Shown here piece by piece: positions 28,012 to 38,279 of a stretch of 64,000 bases of DNA; within the stretch, counting starts at the first letter, position 1; every line of letters begins with the position of its first letter. The notes beneath the pieces are model-generated. The model was not told the DNA's origin. It did no database searches and saw only the letters and a program-made list of their open reading frames with translations. Location of the stretch: the NCBI GenBank assembly GCA_003669585.1, contig QWOQ01000005.1, forward strand, positions 714,502 to 778,501, in the 5' to 3' direction. Made by a program: the position numbers and the translations under genes. This DNA comes from Planctomycetota bacterium. Its GTDB lineage: Bacteria > Planctomycetota > Planctomycetia > Pirellulales > UBA1268.

Positions 28012-28122
28012 TCGCCGCCTCATGGAAAGTCTTTTACCGCTTGCCGCAGAGCCACCGAAGAGAATGCACGAGCATCGGTTCGTTGGTGTACGTGGCCCAG
28101 ATTGTGGAGAGTGAGAGTATCA

Positions 28123-29649
28123 ATGCCCGAACATGCAATTTCCCCGACTCGTGAGGAAAACTATCCCGAGTGGTTTCAACAGGTTATCAAGGCAGCCGAT
28201 CTTGCCGAGGCTTCACCGGTTCGCGGATGCATGGTGATCAAACCGTGGGGCTATGCGATCTGGGAAAACATGCAACGAATTCTCGATCGGATGTTCAAAG
28301 AGACCGGCCATCAAAACGCCTACTTTCCTCTCTTTATTCCGCTTTCGTTTCTTGAAAAAGAGGCCAAGCACGTTGAGGGATTCGCGAAAGAATGCGCGGT
28401 CGTAACTCATCATCGACTTGAACTCGGCCCGGATGGGAAACTTATCCCGACTGGAAAACTCGAAGAACCGCTCGTTGTACGACCAACCAGCGAAACTATT
28501 ATTGGTGCCAGTTATGCCAAATGGATTCAGTCGTATCGCGATCTTCCTGTGCTTATCAATCAGTGGGCAAACGTAGTTCGATGGGAAATGCGTCCGCGTC
28601 TTTTTCTTCGTACGACCGAATTTCTCTGGCAGGAAGGACACACTGCACACGCCACGAAAGAGGAGGCAATCGAAGAAACGCTCAGAATGCTCAATGTTTA
28701 TTCGACCTTTGCCGAGCGAGATCTGGCGATCCCCGTTGTGCGAGGGCCGAAGCCTGCATGCGAGCGTTTTCCAGGAGCGGAAGAGACCTATTCTATCGAG
28801 GCTATGATGCAGGATTGCAAATCACTGCAGGCGGGCACGTCACATTTTCTCGGTCAAAATTTTTCCCGTGCGCAAGAGATCAAATTTTCCAACACCGACG
28901 GAAACGAGGAGTTCTGCTGGACGACCTCTTGGGGAGTGTCCACAAGACTTATCGGCGCAGTCATCATGACGCACTCGGACGACGATGGACTTGTACTGCC
29001 GCCGCGCATTGCGCCAATGCACGTAGTCGTTATTCCCATCCATCGTTCACCGGAGGAACGCGATGCCGTTCTGGCAGCATGTCAGCGTGTAAAAACACTC
29101 GTCGCCGATCTCCAATTTGCAGGTGAACCGATTCGACTTCGAATCGACTCCCGCGACATGCGAGGCGGAGACAAGGTATGGCAGTACATCAAACAGGGAG
29201 TGCCAATCCGATTGGAGATCGGTCCTCGTGATGTTGCTGCGGGAGCGGTGAGTGTGTCGAGACGCGATCAACCGCCTCGCACAAAAACTTCTATGCCGCT
29301 GGAGGAGTTCGTCCTTGCGCTTCCTTCTGTGCTCGAGGAAATACAACAGCAACTGTATGACCGAGCACTTGCTTTCCGCGATCTCCACACACAATCATTC
29401 GATTCAAAAGAAGCTGTCGTCGCTTTTTTCACGCCTCCTGATTCCGGGAATCGAAAGTCGCAAGAACCAATGCTCCACGGAGGATTTGCCCGTGTACACG
29501 TCGCAGATGATCCGCGGGTCAACGAGGTTTTTGACCCACTGAAAGTGACGGTCCGGTGCATTCCTATGGACGGCGACGATGAACCTGGATTCTGCATTAT
29601 TACTGGCCTTGCGACGCGTCGCCGCAGCATTTTGGCAAAATCCTACTAA
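28123..29649 (+). CDS. proS: Prolyl-tRNA synthetase, archaeal/eukaryotic-type
   Basis: A 508-residue class II aminoacyl-tRNA synthetase charging tRNA-Pro. Length and motifs (EENYPEWFQQVIKAADLAE, VRGCMVIKPWGYAIWENMQ, LVVRPTSETIIG, LRTTEFLWQEGHTAHA) are those of the shorter ProRS group without the INS editing insertion, found in archaea, eukaryotes and some bacteria. An anticodon-binding domain and a C-terminal domain follow. ATG 28123 is preceded by GGAGAG; a TTG at 28102 is less likely. Monocistronic position after the promoter described above. Confidence 0.96.
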   Translation: MPEHAISPTREENYPEWFQQVIKAADLAEASPVRGCMVIKPWGYAIWENMQRILDRMFKETGHQNAYFPLFIPLSFLEKEAKHVEGFAKECAVVTHHRLELGPDGKLIPTGKLEEPLVVRPTSETIIGASYAKWIQSYRDLPVLINQWANVVRWEMRPRLFLRTTEFLWQEGHTAHATKEEAIEETLRMLNVYSTFAERDLAIPVVRGPKPACERFPGAEETYSIEAMMQDCKSLQAGTSHFLGQNFSRAQEIKFSNTDGNEEFCWTTSWGVSTRLIGAVIMTHSDDDGLVLPPRIAPMHVVVIPIHRSPEERDAVLAACQRVKTLVADLQFAGEPIRLRIDSRDMRGGDKVWQYIKQGVPIRLEIGPRDVAAGAVSVSRRDQPPRTKTSMPLEEFVLALPSVLEEIQQQLYDRALAFRDLHTQSFDSKEAVVAFFTPPDSGNRKSQEPMLHGGFARVHVADDPRVNEVFDPLKVTVRCIPMDGDDEPGFCIITGLATRRRSILAKSY

Positions 29650-29739
29650 TGCTTTCACGAGGGCCTCTCTCATTGACCCCAAACGACTACACTACCTCCG
29701 CCCCTCTATCATGTTGTCCCAAGGATTTTCTTATTCATC

Positions 29740-30912
29740 ATGATGTCTTTTATTCAGACACCATCGGGCCTGACGGCGAGCTTGTTCGCCCTCTTCGCAG
29801 GTTCCCTCATCGGCAGCACTACGGCTTTTTTTGAAATTACAGGGCGCACCTGGCGAGTTGGCGACTTCACGGCGAACACTCTGTCGGAGACCACATCACC
29901 GAAGGTTGAAGTTGGAGATGTCCTGTTCAATTTTGGTTCTCTGGATGTCGGCCAAAAAGGTTCACACGAATTTCAGATCACCAATCGCGGTGCCGGACCG
30001 ATGACTCTCTCGCGTGGACCAACCTCTTGCACATGCACCATCAGTGGACTTGATCGAACATCCATTGGGGTTGGAGAGTCGGCCACGATTTCCATTCAAT
30101 GGGAAGCAAGAGGAACCGGCGGTCCGTTTCGCCAACAGGCAACTATTCTCACAAGCGATCCACGGCGACCTGATGTGATCTTTGTGATTGAGGGAATGGT
30201 CGTTGCTGATGTGAAAGCCGATCCGACAACCATCGTGATGCCAACGCTTTCATCGTCCACAGAAGTCACCGCCGAGAGCACTGTTTTCACATTCTCGCCG
30301 GCACCGCCAGAAAATTTCTCGGCTGAACTACTCCCCTCCCAATCCTCCGAGTTTTTCGAACTTGTAACTGAGCCTCTCGACGCGACCGAACTCGTATCAC
30401 AATTGGGTGCCACTGCCGGATTTCGAATCCGTGTGAAGGCCCGATCGGGATTGCCTCTGGGTGCCTTTCGTCAAATAATCCGAGTATCGATGAAAATTCC
30501 AAAAGATGTTGTGATCGAAATCCCGGTGGAAGGATCCGTTGTCGGAGATCTGTCCCTTGCGGGTGGATCATGGGATTCCGGCGGACGATTCGTATTGTTG
30601 GGAACACTCTCAAGCAACGTTGGTGGTCGAACCGATTTATTTCTTACCGCCAAGGGGCCCGATCGAGACAAAGTGCACCCTGTGGTAAGAGAAACAATTC
30701 CGAAGTCTATGGTTGTCGAAATTGGACAAGCTGCGGCGATTGGATCTGGAACAATTATTCGCATCCCTATCTCGATTTCAATTCCTCCGGGAAGCCCACC
30801 ATGTAACCACCTCGGATCAAAACAAGGCGTACTCGGACGAATCGTGCTCGACACGGGACATCCAAGCTCGCCCTCGATTACGATTCCGATACGAGTGGCC
30901 GTTCAACCGTAA
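29740..30912 (+). CDS. DUF1573 domain secreted protein
   Basis: A 390-residue exported protein with an N-terminal hydrophobic segment (LTASLFALFAGSLIGSTTAFF). Residues 55-150 form a DUF1573 immunoglobulin-like domain: VGDVLFNFGSLDVGQKGSHEF, TNRGAGPMTLSRGPTSCTCT and VGESATISIQW. The paired Cys in SCTCT is characteristic. The rest looks like further beta-sandwich domains. It lies 59 nt upstream of the tetraheme lipoprotein, on the same strand, so the two are probably one transcript and may work together at the cell surface. Its molecular role is unknown. Confidence 0.85.
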   Translation: MMSFIQTPSGLTASLFALFAGSLIGSTTAFFEITGRTWRVGDFTANTLSETTSPKVEVGDVLFNFGSLDVGQKGSHEFQITNRGAGPMTLSRGPTSCTCTISGLDRTSIGVGESATISIQWEARGTGGPFRQQATILTSDPRRPDVIFVIEGMVVADVKADPTTIVMPTLSSSTEVTAESTVFTFSPAPPENFSAELLPSQSSEFFELVTEPLDATELVSQLGATAGFRIRVKARSGLPLGAFRQIIRVSMKIPKDVVIEIPVEGSVVGDLSLAGGSWDSGGRFVLLGTLSSNVGGRTDLFLTAKGPDRDKVHPVVRETIPKSMVVEIGQAAAIGSGTIIRIPISISIPPGSPPCNHLGSKQGVLGRIVLDTGHPSSPSITIPIRVAVQP

Positions 30913-30971
30913 CCCCATGTAGTTCAGTTGCTGATTTTCCTTACAAAGCTTATTCCTCGAAGCTCATTTCT

Positions 30972-32765
30972 ATGGCTCAAGCGACGACTCGCGTGAATGT
31001 AAACCGACTGTTCGCTGACACATTTGAAACGCATTCACCGAATGCCAATCCCGCGAACCTGCGAATCCAAGCAGGGGTTCTGCTCCTTTTTTTAATCTCA
31101 CTGTTCTCCAGCGGTTGTTCGAAGAAGCAGGACGATCTCCTTCTTATCAACGACGCAATGCCGTCTGAACCCTCGTTGGTTGTAGACCCGGAAAAGGATG
31201 CGGTGCCAGATCAAGTCGCCGCAATGATTCCCGAACAGGAGCGTTCCGGCGAGAAAACTTTTGATGTGGTGACTGTGGCCGCTACTACCACTGCATTACC
31301 AGACCGCGGTCCAGATGTTGCAGCACTCATAGAGGCTGCCGCAAGAAAGACGAATGGCCCTGTCTTTGAATCGTGGCGAAATCCAAAACTTGTGCTTGTC
31401 ATTACAGGTGAGTTGAATGGATACATCGAACCCTGTGGATGCACCGGGAAAGAAAATCAAAAGGGGGGCTTAAGCCGCCGACAAAATTTACTTCGTTCGA
31501 TTACACAGTGCGGTTGGCCACTCATTTCATTCGACCTCGGAGGTCAGGTTCGCAGATTCGGAAGGCAATCGGAAATCAAGTTTCAGTCGGTTGCCGATGG
31601 ACTCCGTGCCATGGGGTACGCAGCAGTCGGTTTTGGTCCCGATGATTTGCGTCTTCCTGCCGAGGAGGTTGTGGCCGCGGTCGCGTCTGTGGGTAATCAG
31701 CCAACGCCTTTTGTGTGCGCAAACGTAGGACTGCTTGGCTTGGATGCAAAAATTACACCGCGGTATCGAGTGGTGGAAATGAGTGGCATGCGGATCGGGG
31801 TTACCAGCGTGCTCGGCGATTCGTTTATAAAAGACATTCACAACGATGCGGTCGAAATTATTCCGGCTGCCGAGGCAATTGCAACTGTCAGCGAATCATT
31901 GCAGAAAGCAAATTGCACGTATCAGATTCTTCTCTCATGGGCAACGCCCGAAGAGTCACGTGCGCTCGCCGCAAGATTTCCTCAGTTCGATATTGTGGTC
32001 ACAGCCGGAGGTGCCGATGAACCTCCAGCTCAACTGCCATTGCTTCCCGGAGGACGTTCGAGACTCGTTGAACTTGGACACAAGGGAATGTTTGCCGTGG
32101 CAATTGGATTTTTTGATGATGCAAACAATCCGGTTCAAACTCAGCGAATTCCCTTGGATGCTCGATGGGGTGAATCGCGTGACATGATTCGATTGCTGGG
32201 AACGTACCAAAGCCAATTAGAGCGACTCGGGCTTGCAGGGCTCGGGCTTACTCCTGTCAATCACCCAACGGGTCGCCGTTTTGCAGGGAGTACGTCGTGT
32301 ACCGAATGTCATTCAGATGAGCACACGAAGTGGATTGAAACAAGTCACTCCTCTGCATTAAAAACCCTTCAAGAGCTTTCTCCTCGACGTGACAGTGATC
32401 CCGAATGTCTTTCCTGTCACGTGATCGGCTGGGCGCCACAGCGATATGTTCCGTACGAAGGTGGATTCATGGGAATGAAATCGACACCTCATTTAGCCCA
32501 TAATGGCTGTGAAAATTGTCACGGGCCGGCGGCCGCGCACGCAGCCGTGGAACGTGGCGAAGTGAGAGCATCCGATGCGGAACAAGAACGTCTGCGAAGC
32601 GAACTTATCTTGGAAATAAATACCCCCGAAGGCCGCACGAAGGCAACGAACAACTGCCTTGAATGCCATGACTTGGACAATAGTCCGCAGTTTGATTTCA
32701 ACACCTACTGGCCGCAGGTTGAGCACTCGAAAGAAAAATCCACGACCACACCGACAACACCTTGA
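30972..32765 (+). CDS. Tetraheme c-type cytochrome lipoprotein with 5'-nucleotidase-like N-terminal domain
   Basis: 597 residues. A hydrophobic stretch ending LFSSGC (lipobox) marks an exported lipoprotein. Residues about 140-400 resemble the N-terminal metallophosphatase fold of 5'-nucleotidases (LVLVITGELNGYIEPCGCTG, GGLSRRQNLL, SFDLGGQ, GYAAVGFGPDDL), but the metal-binding DxH is replaced by Asn-Gly and a CGC motif. The C-terminal 160 residues hold four CxxCH haem sites, at Cys443, 479, 513 and 562 (CTECH, CLSCH, CENCH, CLECH), like the cytochrome c554 family. Likely role: periplasmic electron carrier or sensor. The phosphatase-like domain is probably not a normal phosphatase. Confidence 0.85.
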   Translation: MAQATTRVNVNRLFADTFETHSPNANPANLRIQAGVLLLFLISLFSSGCSKKQDDLLLINDAMPSEPSLVVDPEKDAVPDQVAAMIPEQERSGEKTFDVVTVAATTTALPDRGPDVAALIEAAARKTNGPVFESWRNPKLVLVITGELNGYIEPCGCTGKENQKGGLSRRQNLLRSITQCGWPLISFDLGGQVRRFGRQSEIKFQSVADGLRAMGYAAVGFGPDDLRLPAEEVVAAVASVGNQPTPFVCANVGLLGLDAKITPRYRVVEMSGMRIGVTSVLGDSFIKDIHNDAVEIIPAAEAIATVSESLQKANCTYQILLSWATPEESRALAARFPQFDIVVTAGGADEPPAQLPLLPGGRSRLVELGHKGMFAVAIGFFDDANNPVQTQRIPLDARWGESRDMIRLLGTYQSQLERLGLAGLGLTPVNHPTGRRFAGSTSCTECHSDEHTKWIETSHSSALKTLQELSPRRDSDPECLSCHVIGWAPQRYVPYEGGFMGMKSTPHLAHNGCENCHGPAAAHAAVERGEVRASDAEQERLRSELILEINTPEGRTKATNNCLECHDLDNSPQFDFNTYWPQVEHSKEKSTTTPTTP

Positions 32766-32813
32766 AACAAACCTAGCCGAAAAGACTTCTTTCGATTCTT
32801 TTCATCGCAATGG

Positions 32814-33563
32814 CTATCCAATCTGCGCCATAGCCTCTTCTGGGATGTTGAAGTTTGCTGCCACGCTTTGCACGTCGTCGTGTTCATCGAGGCGTTCAAG
32901 CAGACTGAGAATTTTTCTTGCCTCGTTTACATCCCTGACATCCACACTTGTTGTTGGAATTCTGACGATGTCGCTGGTCACATCCGAAATTCCGAACTTT
33001 TGTAGTACCGCAAGAATCGCCGCCATCGACTGCGGTTCGCAGACTATTTCCCAGCGGTCACCAACAAGCCTGACGTCTTCTGCCCCTGATTCGAGCGTTA
33101 ATTCCGTCAGACGATCCTCAGTGCATGCATCTGCAGGAAGCCGAGCAACAGCTTTCCTTTGAAACATCCATGCCACACATCCGGTGGCACCGAGTTTTCC
33201 ATCGAAAACCTCAAATATTTTTCGTATTTCTGGCGCCGTGCGGTTTTTATTATCGGTGAGAATCTCACACAGCACAGCAACGCCGCCGGCTGCATAGCCT
33301 TCGTAAAGCGATTCTTCCAAGTTGCCACCCTTGAGTTCACCGCTACCAGTTCGAATTGCACGAGAAATATTTTCCTTCGGCATACTCACTGCCTTTGCCG
33401 CATCGATTGCGTACCGCATACGCAAGTTCGCATCTGGATCTGGTCCACCGAGCTTGGCAGCCACAATGATTGCCTTGGCCAGCTTGCTCCAAAGTTTTCC
33501 ACGTTTGGCATCGATCAGAGACTTTTTTCGGGCGATGTTCGCCCAATGCGAATGGCCTGCCAC
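32814..33563 (-). CDS. yebC: YebC/PmpR/TACO1 family regulator
   Basis: A 249-residue protein of the YebC family, long described as DNA-binding regulators and more recently linked to translation of proline-rich stretches. The N-terminal signature AGHSHWANIARKKSLIDAKRG is intact (given as two parts: AGHSHWANI and KKSLIDAKRG), followed by the typical ENISRAIRTGSGE and YEGYAAGGVAV. The correct start is GTG 33563, which gives the usual N-terminus and has GGAG 7 nt upstream. It is separate from ruvCAB, beside which it often sits elsewhere; here it follows the nusA-infB-rbfA cluster. Confidence 0.94.
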   Translation of the reverse strand: MAGHSHWANIARKKSLIDAKRGKLWSKLAKAIIVAAKLGGPDPDANLRMRYAIDAAKAVSMPKENISRAIRTGSGELKGGNLEESLYEGYAAGGVAVLCEILTDNKNRTAPEIRKIFEVFDGKLGATGCVAWMFQRKAVARLPADACTEDRLTELTLESGAEDVRLVGDRWEIVCEPQSMAAILAVLQKFGISDVTSDIVRIPTTSVDVRDVNEARKILSLLERLDEHDDVQSVAANFNIPEEAMAQIG

Positions 33564-33611
33564 GCATGATCTCCACAATACGAGAACTGAAAAATTTTCG
33601 CCGATCGCTCA

Positions 33612-34748
33612 CTAGCGAGGCTTGCGCTTTGATAACTGTAACGAATGCCGCTTTGATTCAATCTTTTTCTTTTTCTCCCCTTTTGACACTGACGGGAGAG
33701 AACTTTTTGCGGCTTTGCTTTCTTTTTTCGATTTGTCTTTTTTTGATGTTGATTTCTCAGGCTTCACCGGATCAGGGTCCCGTTCATACGAAATCTGTGG
33801 CTTAATGGTAATTGGCTTACCAATATTTGGCTTTACAACAAATGGCTTGGGCCCCTTGCCGGTGCTCGCTTTTCCGATTGGCTTACCGTCTGGAGTGCGT
33901 TTAGGACCAGAACCGGGTGGCGGCAGCGGAGTTTTTCCTGGCGGACGTGCCGCCGCCTGCGGTCCGGCTGGCCGATGTTCCTCAGCGGCGGCTAACGCCG
34001 CCTCAGCTGCACGCCGACCCTGTTTTCCAGGTAGGGGAGGAGGAGGATTGGGAGCCGGTAGCTCGTCGCCACGTTTTGGAAATCGATCTTTTGCGTCAGC
34101 GTTTATTGCCAAAAGAATCCGCCGCACATTTGGCGAGTGAATATTCTTCACTACTTCGGCACCGATTTGATGCAGTAACGAACTGAATTCAATTCCCAAT
34201 TTCTTTGGAATTGCTCGATCCAAGCCGGTGATCTTACCGCTGTCGTAGTCTTGCTGTGTGATAATTCCAGTTACAAGCAAAGCCGATGCTGCACCTCGAT
34301 CGATCGGAATACAGTGCGAGTCCAATCCAGTGGAAAGGACGAACGATATTACAAACGGTGTAATTCCATGAAGATTTTCAAGTGTTTTGATTGCGCGGAC
34401 AAGCGTGTGTTTCCTCGTATTTTCGAGTGAAAAACTGTAGCTTGATTCGAACACTGCCTGAAGCACCCGACGCAAGACCAATGAACTTCTGCTCGGATCC
34501 GGAAGTTCATGGAGCGTTTCTGCAATCTCGGCAACGGTTGTAACTCGAACTTCATTCAAATCAAAGTATCCCTCGCCAAGCCTTGCAAATACTTTCTCTG
34601 CAATATCGTACGAAGCATTTTCAAGGCAACATGCAAAGAGCACCTGCTCAAGAATTGGCCTGCTTACATCAGGAACCACTGGCTTAAACTCAGCCTTCAG
34701 CACCTTGTGCATTTTGGCAATAAGTTGTTGACGAGATATTGCAGCCAT
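33612..34748 (-). CDS. HhH-GPD (endonuclease III-like) domain protein, probably catalytically inactive
   Basis: 378 residues in two halves. Residues 1-205 have the helical pattern of the HhH-GPD superfamily: ILEQVLFACCLENASYD, FDLNEVRVTTVAEIAETLHE, and a hairpin region ENLHGITPFVISFVLSTGLD followed by SHCIPIDRGA. In endonuclease III this region reads GVGRKTA...VDTHV; here the catalytic Lys is absent and no Fe-S cysteine cluster is present. The Asp of the D-x-H motif may survive in LDSHC. Residues 215-378 are low-complexity, rich in Pro, Gly and Lys, likely disordered and nucleic-acid binding. It sits between rbfA and yebC on the same strand, which suggests a role with RNA or ribosomes, but this is speculative. 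Confidence 0.7.
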   Translation of the reverse strand: MAAISRQQLIAKMHKVLKAEFKPVVPDVSRPILEQVLFACCLENASYDIAEKVFARLGEGYFDLNEVRVTTVAEIAETLHELPDPSRSSLVLRRVLQAVFESSYSFSLENTRKHTLVRAIKTLENLHGITPFVISFVLSTGLDSHCIPIDRGAASALLVTGIITQQDYDSGKITGLDRAIPKKLGIEFSSLLHQIGAEVVKNIHSPNVRRILLAINADAKDRFPKRGDELPAPNPPPPLPGKQGRRAAEAALAAAEEHRPAGPQAAARPPGKTPLPPPGSGPKRTPDGKPIGKASTGKGPKPFVVKPNIGKPITIKPQISYERDPDPVKPEKSTSKKDKSKKESKAAKSSLPSVSKGEKKKKIESKRHSLQLSKRKPR

Positions 34749-34866
34749 TGTGTTACGTCCTTTTACGCTCTTGGGATTTTATAGTGGGGACTTGTTTTCG
34801 AGTATCCACCGATGAATTCAAGCACTGCACAGTCCTTGTACATGGTGGATTTTGTACTGGAAGAAC

Positions 34867-35331
34867 TTAGGATTCACTTTCGTCGTCACCATCTTTATCA
34901 TCGTCATCTTTATCATCGTCATCGTCCAGAACAGTGCGTGTCTGATGCGATTCATCCGCGACAATATCCTGACTCTCGATTGGCTTTTCGTGGGGAAGAA
35001 CTTCTCTGAGCATTCGAGCGATCTCGAGAGCCTGCTTCACACCAGCATCGAGTTCAAATCGCAACCGCGGGGTGTAACGGGTTTCGATTCGATCGGCAAT
35101 TTTAGACTGTAAAAAACCGGCAGCACTGGCCAAACCTCGTAATGCAAGAGCCTGCTTTGTTGGAGAACCCATCACTGAGACAAGAACCTTCGCACCACGC
35201 ATATCCGCGTCCATTTCAACCCGAGTCACGGTAACATCGGATACGCGGGGATCACGAAGATCCACGAGAATGGCCATTCCAACCACTTCCCGCACCGCTT
35301 CAGCAGCCTTGAGTTGACGTCTGGTGCTCAC
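34867..35331 (-). CDS. rbfA: Ribosome-binding factor A
   Basis: A 154-residue KH-fold protein that binds the 30S subunit during 16S rRNA maturation. Signatures are DPRVSDVTVTRVEMDADMRGA and the C-terminal RYTPRLRFELDAG. It overlaps infB by 4 nt, the classic order. The last 20 residues are an acidic tail, DDDDDKDDDDKDGDDESES, built by a perfect 15-bp tandem duplication; most RbfA proteins end near residue 120-135. Confidence 0.95.
   Translation of the reverse strand: MSTRRQLKAAEAVREVVGMAILVDLRDPRVSDVTVTRVEMDADMRGAKVLVSVMGSPTKQALALRGLASAAGFLQSKIADRIETRYTPRLRFELDAGVKQALEIARMLREVLPHEKPIESQDIVADESHQTRTVLDDDDDKDDDDKDGDDESES
34890..34919. repeat. Perfect 15-bp tandem repeat in the rbfA 3' end
   Basis: CATCTTTATCATCGT occurs twice in a row (34890-34904, 34905-34919). 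Being five codons long, it adds DDDDK units to the acidic tail of RbfA without shifting the frame. Confidence 0.85.
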
Positions 35332-37964
35332 GACAGAGTACGTGCGACCTCCTCAACGCGGTAGCACTCGAGGATGTCGCCCTCCTTAATGTCGTTGAAT
35401 CCATTGAGTTTGATACCGCACTCGAGGCCGTCGCGAACCTCACGAGAGTCGTCTTTTTCTCGCTTGAGAGATTCGATTCCGTACTCACCAATAATGTGAC
35501 TCTCTCGAATAACTCGAATCCGAGCGTTGCGGGCAATGACTCCTGCAATAACACGACAACCTGCGATCACGCCAACCCGACTGATTGCATACGTTCGCTG
35601 CACCATCGCTCTTCCGAGATCAGACTCACGACGCTCTGGCTTGAGCATGCCTTCGAGTGCTTTTTTGAGGTCATCCGTGACCTGATAAATAATGTCGTAC
35701 CGGCGGACCTGAACGCCACGATTATCAGCCAGCACTCTTGCGTTTTCGTCAGGAACAACGTTGAATCCAACGATCACAGCGTCAGAGGCATCGGCAAGCT
35801 GAACGTCAGCCTCTGTAATTCCGCCAACTGTTGACTGAAGCACTTTGATCTTTACTTCTGGATGATCGAGTTTTGTGAGTTCCTTCAAAATTGCCTCAAT
35901 CGAACCACGCACATCAGCCCGAAGAATAAGATTGAGCGTCGGAGTCTTCTGTGTACCGAGACGATCGAGAAGATTTTCAAAAGTTACATGTACAGGAGCG
36001 TTCGATAAATGCATTTGGCGACGGATCGCATTCCGCTTGACGGCCACTTCTCGTGCCTTGGCAATATCATCAACCACCTGAAATCGATCGCCCGCTCCTG
36101 GAGCGATATCGAGCCCCGTTACAAAAACAGGGACCGACGGAATGGCTTCTTGAACGCGACGATTTTTCGACGTCTCGAGCATGGATTTGACATGGCCGCT
36201 CGCTTCCCCGCAAACGATCGCATCACCGACTCGCAGTGTTCCTTTTTGAACGAGAAGACATGCCACAACACCTCGCCCTTCATGGATTGACGCATCGAGG
36301 CAGACGCCCGCTGCAAAACGATCCGGATTCGCACGGAGATCATGCAGTTCGGCAATTGTGAGCAGCGTGTCAAGAAGCAGATCAACACCTTCCCCGGTGA
36401 GAGCACTTGTTTTTACAACTTCAACTTCACCGCCCCATTCGGTCGGAAGCAGTTCATTGGCAGTGAGTTGCTGATAAATCCGCTGCACGTCGAGGCCTGG
36501 AAGATCAATTTTATTGAGACAGACAACAATCGGAACTCCCGCAGCCTTGGCATGACTAATCGCCTCTTCGGTCTGTGGCATGATGCCGTCATCGGCAGCC
36601 ACAACAAGCACGGCACAGTCGGTCACATTCGCTCCGCGTGCCCGCATCTGGGTAAATGCCTCGTGACCGGGAGTGTCAACAAATGTGATTGGACGACCGT
36701 TGCGATCGATCGTATAGGCTCGCATGTGTTGAGTAATGCCACCCCGTTCACGGGCAGCCACGTCAATTCCTAGGATTCTGTCGAGAAGTGATGTTTTCCC
36801 GTGATCGACATGCCCAAGAAACGTCACAACAGGAGCTCTTGAAGAGCGAAGTTCTGGCCCCTCGTCAACAGCGTCGAACCCTGAGAGCAGCTCCTTTTCA
36901 AGATCCTCTGCCGTCTTGATATTTAACTGAACGCCCATTTCTGCAGCAAGCAATTCAACTGTATCGCGATCGATAAACGTTGCCATGCTCGGAATGAACT
37001 GCAAACCAAAACCGAGCATTTTCTTGAGAACTTCACTTGCCGGAAGACCTATCGCCTCCGAGAAGGCACGAACCGTGCATGGAACCTGAATCGAAGCATG
37101 AGTTTTTCGTGGAGCGGCAGTCGATGCAGTCGTGCTTTTTCTTGGTCTTGAAAATCGGCGGCGACGACTTCCTTCTTCATCATCACCCAAAATGCCCCGT
37201 GATTCACCACTGCGTTTTCGGGCCATCTGCCGTACTTCACGACCTCCAAGCAGACTATCCGCAACAGGAGTTGGTGATGATTTCGAGGGAGTGCGACGCG
37301 GACGAACGCCCGGCTCCATAGGAGGAGGCACAGGAGCCATCGATCCAGGACGAACACCACGGCCGGAGGGCATCGAAGTTTTGGGACGCGGATTTTCAGC
37401 GATACGTTGCTCTTGCTTTCGCATGTGATCAGCAAGCGGCTTCGTGCCGCCTGCCTTGGCACTGCGAATGGCATCGAGCGGCAATTTCATATCCGGTTTT
37501 TGTGGTGCGGGTTCCTGCGAACTCCTCACCACTGGCGGTCGGGTTGAAGGCGGGAGCGGGGCTAGCTTAAAAGCAGGCCTCGACACCGGCTTGATCGTAT
37601 CAACGCGCGCCTTCGGGACAACGGTCGGCTTTGCGACCGGGCGCACCATCTCTGGAACTGATCGCGACACAACCCCAGCTGGAGCAATGTAATCCTCGCG
37701 CTTAAGCATTCCCGGCGCAGCGGGCAAGGATTTCACGGGAGCAACAGGAGTGACGACATGCGATCCGGATGGAGCGGGAGGGGAAGGACGTTCAGCAGGT
37801 CGCGAGCGACTGGCAATAAATTCTCGGAGCTTCGCGACTTCTTCGTCGCTCATACTCGCAAGCGCAGAACCTTTGTCATGAATGCCAGCGCGTGTGCACA
37901 AATCGACAAGCTCTTTGCTGTCGATCTTTAATTCTTTCGCAAGGGTGTAGATCCGAACGGCCAC
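35328..37964 (-). CDS. infB: Translation initiation factor IF-2
   Basis: An 878-residue GTPase delivering fMet-tRNA to the 30S subunit. The N-terminus is a small helical IF2N module ([21 protein letters not shown]), then a long Pro/Arg/Ser-rich low-complexity region to about residue 300, a second IF2N module, and the G domain with GHVDHGKTS (Lys390), [12 protein letters not shown] and SALTGEG, then domains II to IV. GTG 37964 has GGAG about 10 nt upstream and gives the usual N-terminus. It follows nusA by 315 nt and overlaps rbfA by 4 nt. Confidence 0.97.
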   Translation of the reverse strand: MAVRIYTLAKELKIDSKELVDLCTRAGIHDKGSALASMSDEEVAKLREFIASRSRPAERPSPPAPSGSHVVTPVAPVKSLPAAPGMLKREDYIAPAGVVSRSVPEMVRPVAKPTVVPKARVDTIKPVSRPAFKLAPLPPSTRPPVVRSSQEPAPQKPDMKLPLDAIRSAKAGGTKPLADHMRKQEQRIAENPRPKTSMPSGRGVRPGSMAPVPPPMEPGVRPRRTPSKSSPTPVADSLLGGREVRQMARKRSGESRGILGDDEEGSRRRRFSRPRKSTTASTAAPRKTHASIQVPCTVRAFSEAIGLPASEVLKKMLGFGLQFIPSMATFIDRDTVELLAAEMGVQLNIKTAEDLEKELLSGFDAVDEGPELRSSRAPVVTFLGHVDHGKTSLLDRILGIDVAARERGGITQHMRAYTIDRNGRPITFVDTPGHEAFTQMRARGANVTDCAVLVVAADDGIMPQTEEAISHAKAAGVPIVVCLNKIDLPGLDVQRIYQQLTANELLPTEWGGEVEVVKTSALTGEGVDLLLDTLLTIAELHDLRANPDRFAAGVCLDASIHEGRGVVACLLVQKGTLRVGDAIVCGEASGHVKSMLETSKNRRVQEAIPSVPVFVTGLDIAPGAGDRFQVVDDIAKAREVAVKRNAIRRQMHLSNAPVHVTFENLLDRLGTQKTPTLNLILRADVRGSIEAILKELTKLDHPEVKIKVLQSTVGGITEADVQLADASDAVIVGFNVVPDENARVLADNRGVQVRRYDIIYQVTDDLKKALEGMLKPERRESDLGRAMVQRTYAISRVGVIAGCRVIAGVIARNARIRVIRESHIIGEYGIESLKREKDDSREVRDGLECGIKLNGFNDIKEGDILECYRVEEVARTLS

Positions 37965-38279
37965 TCGTACTTGTCTCCAGCCCACCACAAAAAAAGTTCA
38001 ACGCCAAGCCGTTTGATCGACGATAGTGCCGAACAAACGACGGCTCCGTCGCGGAGCTTCTTCCAAGACTAACCACGATTCGAGCTCATGCACGTCATCA
38101 TGTTCTCACCATATTTTCGATCGTAGAAGTAAAGACCGATTTTAGCAGCCAAGCAGTCAACGAGCAAAAACTCTATCTTATGCACAACAAAATCTACAAG
38201 AACTCTACTCTTCAACAATTTCTCCTTCCACTCGAACGTCTCCCACAATCAGGGAAACAGATGCGATGAAAGAAGGATT
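37965..38279. other. 315-nt gap between nusA and infB
   Basis: No coding frame is supported. A 5-bp hairpin (CGACG-GCTC-CGTCG, 38038-38051) is the only structure seen. Most bacteria have rimP before nusA, and ylxR/rplGA genes often between nusA and infB; neither is present here. Confidence 0.5.
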
